Part shown: positions 23,101-31,559 of the stretch, piece after piece
Position numbering within the stretch: the first letter of the stretch is position 1
Layout of the letters: every line of letters begins with the position of its first letter
NCBI GenBank assembly: GCA_958299035.1
Contig: CATQJL010000223.1
Location: forward strand, 3,404,359 to 3,468,358
Direction: 5' to 3'
Source: Cylicocyclus nassatus
Taxonomy: Eukaryota; Nematoda; Chromadorea; Rhabditida; Strongylidae
Length of the DNA: 64,000 nt
Notes under the pieces: model-generated
Told to the model about the DNA's origin: nothing
Databases searched by the model: none
The model's input: only the letters and a program-made list of their open reading frames with translations
Position numbers and translations under genes: made by a program

Positions 23101-24513
23101 TCGAAACTGGACCCCGCGACCGTGTTCCGCATGGATTCATGGCGCAAAGCGTGGGATCCTGGCGCGAAACTGCCATGAATCCATGCGAATACGTTCGCGG
23201 GGGCCAGTTTCGAGGGGAATATCTCAGCCATTAGAGCACTACCTGAGCTGCCGCTTGGGCAGTGGCTTAGTTTGGGCCCCAAATGTACTTTCCACGTAAA
23301 AGCCCCATAAGTCCAGATCTGCCTGGACGCTGCCTTTAAGCGGCATCCAATCACGGCGTCAAATAGTTATATGTTGAGCAAACAATTGGTAACGCAAGCA
23401 GTGGCATATCTGAGAACGGAGGTGTGAATGGCAGAACTTTGTGAACATTCTGATAGTTCTATCTCGCTAGTGGAAGATGTCAAAGTCAGGAAAAACCCTT
23501 TGTTCAGGTGTTTCTCATCTTACGAAGTTGCAATATATCGCGGAAAGATCATGTCAGCAAAACATTGAACTTAAGCGTGATGTGCTTACATTTTTTCTTT
23601 GCACCATCATCGCGGCAGTCGTGAGATCTGCAACCTCTTTTGATATCAGCGTGTGCGTCTGAAACGCGGAGGCTTCGTAAGTTTTTTCCCATTGAATTTT
23701 ACCAACTGTGTTAAAGTGAGAGGGATAGGAGTTGAAGCTTTCATTGAGTTGTGCTTTCTGCGCATCAACGTGTTGTTCTAATTTTAAAATCTGAGCTAGG
23801 CGATGGAGTAAATTGCTTTTGGAAGGTTCATTCTCTCAAAGACTTCCACACACCTCAGCCACCAAAGCTTTGATAGTGTTCTCAACATCAGTGATATCAC
23901 TCTGTTCCAACTTCCAATCACTAACTAGACGCGCCTGTGAATAAGAACTAGTAAGTGGAAATCATAACCCCCTATTACGAATTAAATTACCAAATCTCTA
24001 AGTTTTGAGCGTAACGCAACAAATTTATTTGCGTATGGTGACTGAAAGCGTTCTTCTGCGCTAGTAAGATTCTTCGAAATTTCGTCTTTGACTTTCAATA
24101 TCTAAAAAACGCATTTTGTTACCTGCTTTATATGGCCGCTTACTTACCACATTGCTTGATCGGTTGTTCAAACTTGTTCGAAGATTATGCAGAAAAATTA
24201 AAACATCACCAAGCGTTGACTCCGCATTTTGTTCATAATGTAGCCTTCTTTCGTTAAAATGACATATAGTAATTTGAGCGGATTCCGTGAGAAAATCTTT
24301 AACATTTTGAGATGAAGTTTTTATGCTAGCAGGATGCTTGCCTCGGTGATTGAACGCACCCTTTTGATAATTCGAATCTTTTTCCAACTTATCCCGACCA
24401 TACTGAATTGCCACTCCACTTCTGACAAAAACGTAGACACCAGCGGCAGTGAAGCATATGCATATCGTCAAAGATACGAAAGCGCATACGCAGGCGCTGC
24501 TACTGGGAGACCT
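7697..24513 (-). CDS. Prominin-like multi-pass membrane protein gene (model)
   Basis: A minus-strand model assembled from splice sites and phase. Order: TM2 plus loop 2 exons (24148-24513, 23991-24101, 23854-23934, 23590-23790, 22692-22721); TM3-TM4 (22397-22644, 22206-22347); loop 3 (22058-22198, 21458-21484, 21309-21401, 20359-20409, 20183-20269, 20071-20134, 19936-20018, 14942-15179); TM5 (14175-14305); tail (14072-14137 down to the stop at 7697). The topology and a Cys after the tryptophan-containing segment before TM5 fit the prominin (CD133) family of cholesterol-binding proteins of membrane protrusions. Tweety-family channels share a similar layout and are the main alternative. The first exons (signal peptide, TM1) are missing, and junctions near 22.2 kb, 21.4 kb, 20.3 kb and 15-19.9 kb do not all keep phase. 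A frameshift and a MITE at a splice site suggest decay or sequence error. Confidence 0.55.
8857..9895. mobile_element. Mariner-type element with long inverted ends
   Basis: The ends GGTTGGTCCGAAAGTTTTGTC and its reverse complement are flanked by TA on both sides (8855-8856, 9896-9897). The inverted arms extend about 280-300 bp. No transposase frame survives, and the long + frame at 9615-9956 is only an arm. It lies in the 1.26-kb intron between tail exons 10007-10114 and 8714-8749, whose sister introns are about 50 nt, so it accounts for that intron's size. Confidence 0.8.
11152..11190. repeat. Short hairpin TTGGTGACCCCGACCAT
   Basis: TTGGTGACCCCGACCAT is followed after a few bases by ATGGCCGGGGTCACCAA. 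A related ACTTGGTGAACCCGGCCAT occurs near 10735. Both lie in the 3.7-kb intron of the prominin-like gene, which otherwise holds only AT-rich sequence, the TTAA MITE and a weak dispersed repeat (10600-10640 against 12060-12110). Confidence 0.6.
11384..11784. mobile_element. TTAA MITE, GTGTCCGGGC subfamily
   Basis: The ends AGGAAGTGTCCGGGC and GCCCGGACACTGCCT are inverted and flanked by TTAA on both sides (11380-11383, 11785-11788). TTAA targets are characteristic of piggyBac-type transposases; none is encoded here. The interior is GC-richer than the flanks. It lies in a large intron of the prominin-like gene. Relatives are at 22979-23335 and 60091-60649. Confidence 0.75.
14175..14305 (-). CDS. 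TM5 exon of the prominin-like gene
   Basis: 131 nt between acceptor CACTATAG and donor GTAATT. After two leading bases it encodes 43 residues with a roughly 20-residue hydrophobic helix (from FFYLRILFAV through LFLLYGVCK), then a short polar stretch ending phase 0. It precedes the first tail exon by a 37-nt intron. Position and content match the last membrane span of prominins, just before the cytoplasmic tail. A 21-nt GT...AG inside it could be removed in frame, but reading through also works. Confidence 0.6.
14942..15179 (-). CDS. Exon before TM5, second extracellular loop
   Basis: 238 nt between acceptor CCCTATAG and donor GTGCGT, open for 79 codons. It contains VLTWMKNEMKNACR, which resembles the conserved aromatic-tryptophan-then-cysteine segment of the prominin loop before TM5. 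The rest is polar and helical-looking. It needs a phase-2 partner upstream, and none was found in 15.2-19.9 kb, where repeats dominate. The exon looks genuine, but its upstream connection is unresolved. Confidence 0.5.
15712..16109. repeat. 398-bp palindrome, arms about 180 bp
   Basis: AGCGGGAAGCGGCAGTGAGG at 15712 returns inverted at the end (16109). The arms match nearly base for base up to a loop of about 35 bp at 15893-15925. A third, partial copy of the arm end (GCCACAAAGCCACCGCGAAA) lies at 15558-15600. Open frames here are palindrome shadows. Confidence 0.8.
17088..17367. mobile_element. MITE, ACAGTCGCTTCAT family, copy 2
   Basis: The same ends and inner GATCATGTGTGC/GCACACATGATC blocks as the 2850-3128 copy. 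The length is almost the same (280 bp), with a diverged middle. It is flanked by TA. Its ends have drifted (GTCGATTC, CGACGG), so it is an older insertion. Confidence 0.75.
18085..18288. mobile_element. MITE, GGCCCC-CAGACTTCACGCGA family, copy 1
   Basis: The inverted ends GGCCCCGGGCAGACTTCACGCGA / TCGCGTGAAGTCTGATCGGGGCC enclose repeated CGCGA words. Copies at 35490-35692 and 42689-42849 share the ends. The 35490 copy is flanked by TAA on both sides, as PIF/Harbinger-type elements are. No protein is encoded. Confidence 0.7.
19097..19192 (+). pseudogene. LINE fragment, RTE-like C-terminal motif
   Basis: A short + frame encodes HQWAGHIMRRGRPPARLTDL. It resembles the RWAGHV...RGRPPTRW motif near the C-terminus of many RTE-type retrotransposon proteins, with the middle deleted. 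It is isolated, with no other LINE domain nearby. Confidence 0.35.
19936..20409 (-). CDS. Second extracellular loop exons, coiled-coil-like
   Basis: Four exons: 20359-20409, 20183-20269, 20071-20134 and 19936-20018. The last three keep phase with each other through introns of about 48-52 nt. The 19936-20018 exon uses a GC donor (GAG|GCAAGT); read-through past it meets a G-run. The encoded sequence is Lys/Glu/Leu-rich and helical, with an NxT site (NGT), as expected for the helical loop between TM4 and TM5 of prominins. The 20359 exon encodes SMRNFQMEFF, matching RTIRNFQINE in the plus-strand relative at 30246-30350. Its junction to the next exon does not keep phase with the stronger donor; a weaker GTTATT donor would. 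Confidence 0.5.
20446..21308. mobile_element. TTAA MITE, ACCGTCCACCC subfamily, at a splice donor
   Basis: The ends AGGCACCGTCCACCCAAAGC are inverted for about 175 bp and flanked by TTAA (20442-20445, 21309-21312). On the minus strand the TTAA is the last four bases of an exon, directly followed by the donor GTGATA at 20441. The insertion therefore separates the exon from its own 5' splice site. A related element is at 52468-52831. Confidence 0.85.
21309..21484 (-). CDS. Two loop exons interrupted by a MITE
   Basis: Exon 21458-21484 is a 27-nt phase-0 microexon (acceptor CCGTTTTCAG, donor GTGACT) encoding KINGQLWSQ. It parallels AINGEQIWAKK in the plus-strand relative at 30027-30177. Exon 21309-21401 encodes a Lys-rich helix and ends at the TTAA where the MITE begins. 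The phase between these two exons does not match by simple joining, which could mean another indel or an AAG acceptor. Confidence 0.45.
22058..22198 (-). CDS. Start of the second extracellular loop
   Basis: 141 nt after acceptor GTTTTAG, with donor GTACGC, open for 47 codons in phase 0. It contains TMKSCQEGRTLFNATG. This Cys-rich start of the loop after TM4 corresponds in position to the ...Cys-Lys... segment of prominins and includes an N-glycosylation motif (NAT). Only seven bases separate it from the in-frame TAG of the preceding exon, so the joining intron must start inside that exon. Confidence 0.5.
22206..24513 (-). CDS. TM2, first large loop, TM3 and TM4 exons
   Basis: Exon 24148-24513 (122 codons) starts with a hydrophobic span (LTICICFTAAGVYVFV), then a polar extracellular segment. 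It is followed by phase-0 exons 23991-24101, 23854-23934, 23590-23790 and 22692-22721, all with clean AG/GT borders and helical, Gln/Glu/Lys-rich content. Exon 22397-22644 holds TM3 and a Cys-containing inner loop, then TM4 (VALLFVLLA) reached only by adding one base near 22432. Exon 22206-22347 completes TM4 (AFIVAYTSAYVCASL), which aligns with FILAFTSMYICVGL of the plus-strand relative, then an acidic-proline stretch and TAG at 22206-22208. The TM1 exon is not found upstream of 24513. Confidence 0.6.
22979..23335. mobile_element. TTAA MITE, GCGTCCAGGC subfamily
   Basis: The ends AGGCAGCGTCCAGGCA and TGCCTGGACGCTGCCT are inverted over more than 100 bp and flanked by TTAA (22975-22978, 23336-23339). 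It lies in the intron between loop exons 23590-23790 and 22692-22721. No coding content. Confidence 0.8.
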
Positions 24514-25113
24514 CTAAAAATCCTCATCTCAAACATAGTCTTCTATTGTGGAATAATAATATAATGCTGCTAATCCGTCGGACTGTAAGTTGATCTATTA
24601 CGAAATCACAGTTAGGAATAATTTACATTGCTTTAATGCATGTGAGAGCTCATAACAACTAAGGGTCATTCTTGATTAGCAGTTTCTCGACTGAAGAATG
24701 ATTGGAGGCAGAGCCCGGCGCGCGTTGGTTTGGACCTTTTTTGGAAACGAAGTCCCCCATGACTTCACGAATATTTACGAAGTCCCTTTTGACACAAAAG
24801 TCAGTAGGAAAACCTTTGTGCAATCTTCATAACAAAAAAAAAACGAAAAAAAAACCACATTTTGAAGTACCTAATATGACAAAAAGGGAAAAAAGTGAGT
24901 ATGGTACGATTTTAGTGTTCAGAATGTTGGAAACCTCTTAGGCTAGCCAAATCTGTGGCTTCAACAATCTGGCAATGCATTTTTCGTCTATTTCGAAGGA
25001 GACCGCATGTGATCGGAGCGCGATATCTACTAATGCGTAGAGCTACACTATTTTTGGCTAAAAAAGCAGAAAAGCAACGGTTTGATCTCAAGCTCTCTTC
25101 GCTATATGATAGA

Positions 25114-25950
25114 CTAGCTAGCTTACCCGGCTCCGCCGTATCCGGACCAAACTTGGCACACATACACTTCGGGCCCCGGCGGGTGTCATAGTCCACTTTT
25201 CGTTATCGATCGATGTCGATTTTACCGATTTTTATCGATTTTTTTGCAGAGTTCACCTACAGGGCTAGGAGTTGGCACAGGGGGGGAAGTGAGCATGGGG
25301 ATTCCGAATACAACATTAGTTTTCAGGATCGTCCATTACTTTTTATCGATTTTATCGATTTTTTTTGTAAAGTTTGACCTGCGGGGCTGGGAGTTTGCAC
25401 AGGGGGGTAATCGAGCATGCAGATTACGAACACAATATTAGTTTTCAGGATCGTCCATTACTTTTTCGATTTTATCGATTTTTTGAAAATTTGAGCTAGG
25501 GGGCTGGAATTTGGCACAGGAGTGTAATCGAGCATGCTGATCACCCCCCTGTGCCAACTCCCAGCCCCCTACCTCAAACTTTGCAAAAAATCGATAAAAT
25601 CGATAATAGTAATCGATAATCCCGAAAACCAATATTGTATTCGTAATCAGCATGCTCGATTACCCCCCTGTGCAAAATCCCAGCCTCGCATGTCAAAATT
25701 TACAAAAAATCGATAAAATCAATAAAAGTAATCAATAATTCTGAAAACTAATTTTGTATTCAGAATCCCCATGCTCACTTCCCCCTGTGCCAACTCCTAG
25801 CCCTGCAGGTGAACTCTGCAAAAAATCGATAAAAATCGGTAAAATCGACATCGATCGATAACGAAAAGTGGACTGTGACACCCGCCGGGGCCCGAAGTGT
25901 ATGTGTGCCAAGTTTGGTCCGGATACGGCGGAGCCGGGTAAGCCAGCTAG
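25114..25950. mobile_element. Helitron-like inverted pair, two outward CTAG ends
   Basis: Both edges read outward as GGCGGAGCCGGGTAAG followed by CTAG and T, the hairpin-plus-CTRR layout of Helitron 3' ends. The arms are inverted copies over the whole length (TTGGCACACATACACTTCGG) and contain repeated ATCGATAAAATCGA words. The 37286-37851 element shares the ends and arms but has a normal 5' end on one side. Confidence 0.55.
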
Positions 25951-26340
25951 TCTGAAATAAGAGCAACATCTCTATTGAGATAATCTCACGGAAATTGCAG
26001 ACGATGATGCCCAGATAAAAATCACGTGACCTGCTCGTGAGTAAACTACGAGATAGTTGATGTGACATAATAGTGCACACGACAGTGCGCGAAGATACCC
26101 AATTTGGAGGGAGTTAGAAGGATCAATGAGCAGCCGTTCGCAACCATGAAAAAAGAAAAACAACTTTTATTCTTTTTTGCCGGGTTTGCTGCAAGCTTTG
26201 AAAATGCACCAAATAAGGTTTTGTATATCCGACTCCTTTAAATTCTGTTCCACAAATTTTCATTCTCAAAAGAGATGCATGCCAGAATATTTTTATTTTC
26301 ATATTTATGTAAAGTACATTGTACAAGCGATGTGTTACTA

Positions 26341-26690
26341 TCCTACTATAATAACGCGCTAAGAGTGTTTACGTGTTTTTGTGTGTCTGTCTGTCTGAAT
26401 GTCTGTCTGTCACGAAATTCGTAGAGCGTGTTCCAGCCAACGCCCTGAGCTCAAATTTTACATAGCACCTGCTACTGGCATGAAAGTCCGACATGCAAAA
26501 GCACAAGCAGATTCGTTGAGTGGCTCTCTTAGAAACTGCGCATCAAACGGATCCACTTTGCAGTTGACCCAGAAAATTGGGTCCGTACTTTCACTTTTTG
26601 CAGAGTGGTGGATGTTTATGGCAAGTAAATGTGTAAGCCATGGACAAAAAAGTGATGAAAAATCCAAAACCATCTTGTCTTGTCTTCCGC
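26341..26690 (+). mobile_element. Helitron 5' fragment, TAATAACG family
   Basis: It starts with TC after an A (26340|26341), then CTACTATAATAACGCGC and GTCTGTCTGT runs. It stays similar to 40474-41199 through GTAGAGCGTGTTCCAGCC and the GGATCC-rich part. It breaks off before the 3' hairpin, where the 26.7-kb repeat array begins. Confidence 0.5.
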
Positions 26691-28050
26691 TTTTAGAGAA
26701 TATATAGTTTGCCTGGAGTCTGTTGAAAAAGTGCCTGGGTAAAGAGTGTGGGTAGTGATTTCTGAATATTTACGAGTTTTTAGGATAGAAAAATCCGTAA
26801 CTTCTGAAGACGAAAATCTACGCTGGGATAGTCACCATTGAAATCGCCTCGTTTTCTGCTTTCAGAAAATATACACTTTGTCTGAGGCCCGTTGAAAAAA
26901 GTGCCTGGGTGAAGGGTGTCCTAGTGATTTCTGAAGATTTTCGAGTTTTTAACATAGAAAAATTCATAACTTTTTTAGATGAACATCTTGTACGCCGGTA
27001 TAGTCACCGCTGGAACCGTCTCGTCCTCCGCTTTCAGAAAATATATGCTTTGCCTGGGGTTTGTTGGAAAAAGTGCCGGGTGAAGGGTGGGTGAGACTTT
27101 TATAATGGGAGTGCTCAAGTATACGTCTTTGATAATGGTGAAAAAGCCTGTATTTGAGCACTCCCATTATAAAAGTCTTACCCACCCTTCACCCAGCACT
27201 TTTTCTAACGGACCCCAGGAAAAGTATATATTTTCTGAAAGCGGAGGACAACACGGTTGCAATGGTGACCATCAAGGCGTAAAAGATGTTCATCTACGAA
27301 AGTTATGAATTTTTTATGATTTATGATTTATGATTTATTTGCCTTTCATATTATTACAATATGAGGCACCCAAACAAACTGATCTCTTTTAACGTGAGTG
27401 ATCTTACTCTTTGCCAATTGCCAGTGCCAAGCTTCTTCTTTCTCTCCATCTCGTTAGGGCCAGCATATTGAGTTGTGTTATCTTCAGGGCTTCTTGCAGT
27501 TCATGTTGGTCTTCGTTAGGCAGGCGTCTCACGTTGAATTCGATGTGTGAACAGTCGTTGTTGGGGTGGAACATACTTGATCCTGCTGTTCCGGGGCTTC
27601 CTGGATCAAGGGGTTCGACGTCCGGTAGGGTGGGAAAGAGCGGTCAAAATGACCGACCAGTCGAGTGACGTGTAGAAGATGAACTTTTTTTATGATAAAA
27701 ATTCGAATATCTTCAAAAATCACCAAGCACACGCTTCACCCGGCACTTTTTTGAATGGATTCCAGACATGCTATATATTTTTTGAAAGCGGAAGACGAGG
27801 CGGTTCCGACGATGACTATTTCCTTGCACCAGCTATTCATATGCAGTTGTCACGGATTTTTTTTATCCTAAAAACTTGAAAATTCCCAGAAATTACTAGG
27901 CACATCCTAAAGCACTTTTTTGAACGGATCTCAAACATGCTGTATATTTTCTGAGAGCGGAGAACAAGATGGTTCTAATGATTACCTTTTCGCCGTGAAA
28001 GATGTTCGCCTATAAAAGTTATGAATTTTTTATGTCAAAAACTCGAAAAC
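26690..28050. repeat. Inverted tandem array, unit about 170-180 bp
   Basis: Forward units carrying TTTCAGAAAATATATGCTTTG and AAGTGCCTGGGTGAAGGGTG start near 26690, 26865 and 27030. Reverse-complement units follow near 27175, 27690 and 27870. The turning point is a hairpin at about 27092-27180 (ACTTTTATAATGGGAGTGCTC and its complement). The right half is split by a LINE fragment at 27312-27670. Confidence 0.7.
27312..27670 (-). mobile_element. 5'-truncated LINE 3' end
   Basis: On the minus strand this ends in a repeated ATAAATC tail (27312-27340), typical of CR1/RTE-type 3' ends. Upstream are degenerate frames with RRLPNEDQHELQEALK. It sits inside the right half of the inverted array. The protein part is too short to name a clade. 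Confidence 0.5.
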
Positions 28051-29525
28051 CTCCGAAAATCGCCACTCACATCCGTCACCAACAGGGTCAAGCAAGGGAT
28101 GTGGCACACGATCGATGGTTACGACCCCCCCCCCCTGAACTATACACCTAATACAACATTACCAGAGTTGAGAAAGAGGTCAGGCACAAGTCTTTCGAAA
28201 CCCCCCCCCCCTCCCATGAAAGCCCTCAAACAACCTCTTCTTCCTCCTCTTAACCTCTGGACCTCAAAGTGTGACATTCTAGAGGACACCAGTTTTTTTC
28301 AGAGAGTTTTCAGATTTCTGAGAGCTGTACGCCCGATTTTCTGGGACTGCACTTTACTCACACGTAATTTGACTGCTGATTTTGATCTGAATGGACATAT
28401 TGAAAGGGCCATAATTTTCTTATGGGTGGGGCGTTCGGCTCCAAATTTCCACTGTAGCAAGAAGAAGCTTTGTGCTCAATACTCATACCAGCAATGGAGC
28501 GCTTTCTGGATTTTGAAGGCAAGTTAAGGGGGTGTGCCGCACCCCATTAACTATATCAAAAAAACATTCTTAGCGGACAGTATTTATATGAATCGATAGC
28601 CTAAACCTTGTAGATTCCATAGGACTGTTTGGAGCCTGATTCGTCTTCTTAGCTCTGAGTAATATTTGGTGAAAGCACAGCGATCAAAAGCGGAAAATGG
28701 GAAAAACGAGATTTTGGTTGGCTTCTAATTCCACAGTTTTTCTTCTGAAGCGGGATTCCTGAGGTGGACAAAGAAGGAGTAGTGCTTTGTCTTGAGTGCA
28801 AAAACGGATAGCTAATTCACCTTTGAAACAAAGTTAACCATCTTGGAATTTGACCATTTCATTTAGGTAGCCTAGTATCTTGAATCTTCAGAATTCGCTC
28901 ACACTTTGTCTACAGGGGTTAATTGACATGCTAATTATGGATATGATACGAATATCATGTTATCACTATTATGAGGTTACCCAACTACGACCCCCTCCCC
29001 TTTTGACTCCTCAATGTGACCCCCCAGGTGTGGCGTGCCGCACCCCACGCTTGACCCTGGTCACCAAGCACTTTTTTCAACAGACTCCTCCTTTCCTATA
29101 CATAAACAGTTCACGTACAAATATCTCCTTTGCTTAACCTACTTACTTACCTCACTGTTGATTTTTTTCTCGGCTTTTGGTGAAGGGGGTCACCTTGATC
29201 CCGGCTCAGGGGTGAAGAGGGGGTGAGAAAATTCTCACACTATCGCACCTGTGCGATAAACTATCCATCCACCTTCTAACCGACTATATAGAAAGGTCCA
29301 ACTCCCTATAAAAATAGCAGCATCAACCAAACCGAAGATCAAGCTAGTGCAAAATGATCTGGCGGGTTGCAGGTCGTTGATGTCAAAATGAACAGCCTTT
29401 TGGTAAATTTTTGGATTTTAGATTCCAAAGCGCTTTTCTTGCACGCTAGAGCTCAGTCCGGAGCAAGGCGCATTTTTCCATGTATCATTATGAATTCAGA
29501 ACTATGTTGGTAAACTTGGTCTCAG
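28051..29525. other. Gene-free stretch with C-runs and a dispersed repeat
   Basis: It contains C-runs (28127-28135, 28201-28211). A block near 29180-29290 (GGTGAAGGGGGTCACC ... CTATCGCACC) recurs near 56300-56390 and 59720-59810. An open segment at 29412-29509 follows a GGATTTTAG acceptor and could be an exon in front of the TM3 exon at 29526. Only a 16-nt GT-AG gap would join them. Confidence 0.4.
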
Positions 29526-30350
29526 CCTCTTAATCACTATTCTGCTTCCATCCGTCCTTATAATTTTTTCACTGATAGGTTTATTTTTCCTACTTGTGAG
29601 GTGAGCATGGCGCTGCTTGTGATGCTATTACAATTCGATGATTTCTTTGCAGGTACTTAGCTGACTGCTTCAAGGAGTCCGGCGAGCAGAAATATGCGAT
29701 GCGAGGGTGGCCATCTCGTCTGGGGGCATGCACACTGGGCTTTGGTGGTTACATTGCTTTGACAATTGCGATTGTCTCGATTATTCTTTTAGTGTAAGCG
29801 CTCCGTAGTCATTCATATCTTAAACAAGGCGTACCTTTCTATTTTAGCGTTTACTTCATTCTTGCTTTTACTTCCATGTATATCTGCGTAGGTCTATTTG
29901 AAGACGAGGAACTGCGTGTCTTATTTGCCCTTCCTAAGCAGGAAATCCGCATTAAAATTGCCACGAGGAACATAACACTAACACTGCAGTAAGCCTTCTA
30001 TTGATTTCATGCTTATATTACTACAGTTCAACTTTGCTTGCTGTAACGGGTAATGAAGGCAAAAATTTTTTTGATGTGTGCTTATTCAGTGATACACTGT
30101 ACAAATGTAGGAATGAATACAGTTTCTTTGATGCTATAAATGGTGAACAGATATGGGCCAAAAAAGAGCTCAAAAGCGTAGGTTGCCCTTCGATGCGCAA
30201 TACGAATACTAAAGATTATGATGCATTTTCTTTACCACATTATAGAAGCTGTCGGCATTGCGTAAAACTAGTTTTCGAAGAACAATTCGTAATTTTCAAA
30301 TCAACGAAACACTGACAGAGAATCTAGAAGCCCTGTTCCTGCAATTAGAG
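29526..30350 (+). CDS. Prominin-like fragment: TM3, TM4, start of second loop
   Basis: Five exons on the plus strand keep phase throughout: 29526-29600 (TM3), 29653-29793 (inner loop with a Cys, TM4 start), 29848-29988 (TM4 end, then FEDEELRVLF), 30027-30177 (extracellular, VCLFSDTLYKCRNE, INGEQIW) and 30246-30350 (LRKTSFRRTIRNF, NET glycosylation site). The order hydrophobic span, Cys-containing inner loop, second span, then a Cys-paired extracellular segment matches the middle of prominins. No exons for the earlier part were found on this strand, and after the donor at 30351 repeats take over. It looks like a duplicated or inverted part of a paralogue. Unlike the minus-strand copy it shows no frameshift. 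Confidence 0.6.
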
Positions 30351-31559
30351 GTACGTGCTCAAGATGCCAGTGTGAGTGATGAATTGTCGAAGAACCCTAT
30401 TTTCACGCGTATAGGACGCGGGGGAATTTTTTTCTAAAATCGAACGGCACAGAAACGCCGAAGGATTTCGCGACCAAAAAACTTTTTGCAGTGCTGCATC
30501 CTGAGAGTATCGTGGGCATTATTATCGTCGCGTTAAGGAACATATAGACTGTGAATAAGTTAAAAGCAGCTACGCCATTAGGAGAACATCGTATAACGCG
30601 TCATGGCAAGGCTCCTATACAAGTTACTGTAAAATCTTGTCGTTAAAACCCGAGATCCTCACGCGCAAAACTTTAGAACCGTTTTGATTTACGCCAAAAA
30701 TCCAAAAATTAACCGGAAGGAGGAATGTACTGCCATAAAGAGGGAACTCGCACCTTATCAGTCCCCATGCGGATTTGAATATGAGGCCGGGTCATCAAGG
30801 CACGTATAAAAGAGCTGAGGTAATGTCTTGTGTAAAGGTGGTCCTCGGACTTCCGTCTTGTGCTATCTGAGGTGAGTACTTTGCTTGTGAATATAATTTT
30901 ATTGGCATTAGCTTTGTTTTTGGATGATACTTTGGTCTTTTCTTGACGTCTAGGCGAGTAAGTTCATATGATTTCGGCTTGCAGGCTCTGAAGAAGGCGA
31001 AAGCGCCGAAACGTCAGCAAATAAAGAAGTATTATTAACCTTGGAAGTTCGCTCAGCCAATTTCACTACGAGTATCCACCGTGCCAAGGTTAAAAGCAGC
31101 GGAACCTGGACAATACCCTAATGTAAAGTCTCGGCAAGTTCTGAGGTCTCACTATTTATTGACGGATGTTAGCACCATTTTTGCGTCAGCTGCGTCGTTC
31201 AAATTAGAGCACCAGGTCCCAAACAATCTTCAACTACTATTATTTCTTTGGAAAGCTCTTTGAGCCAATCTTTGACAAAAATTCTGCAGTAGCTTGGGTC
31301 GATATGTTTTTAGGCTTCGAAAGGTTTCCTTTGCTTGTAATTTTCAGTAGTTTTGGAAAAAGATCTTCTATTTTGTTACCACAAATGAGACAATTTGTGC
31401 TCGCTTGTAGCTCACATAACCTTACGATTAGTTAACAGCTTGAAATCAAAACAGGTGAGGCTTCTTCTTCATATGTTGTAGAGCCTCCTTGAAAAAGCTA
31501 ACAGGCTCGATCAAAATAGATATAAGTCCCGATGTTCAGGAATGTCACGATTTGCCCGA
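30351..31559. other. Non-coding stretch with a retroelement-like tail
   Basis: I see no supported exon after 30350. The piece 30870-31080 resembles the 4027-4196 insertion in layout: a CATATG-containing lead, GCAG, then the hammerhead-like core at 30984-31018 followed by AATAAAGAAG. The rest is unassigned. Confidence 0.4.
30984..31018 (+). ncRNA. Hammerhead-ribozyme-like core, second copy
   Basis: GGCT, CTGAAGA, AGGCGAAAGCGCC (stem II with GAAA-type loop), GAAA, CGTC, AGC. Stem I pairs GCT with AGC. GTC before the stem I strand is the preferred cleavage triplet of hammerheads. Stem II differs in sequence from the 4113 copy yet still pairs, which argues for selection on structure at some time. 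Confidence 0.5.

Noticed and set aside
23336..23480. Possible extra loop exon after acceptor CCACTAG
   Set aside because: Its frames do not keep phase with exons 23590-23790 and 22692-22721, which join directly in phase 0.
26909..27308. Frames with repeated FIMGVLKY and FSESGG words
   Set aside because: They come from units of the inverted tandem array and occur on both strands.
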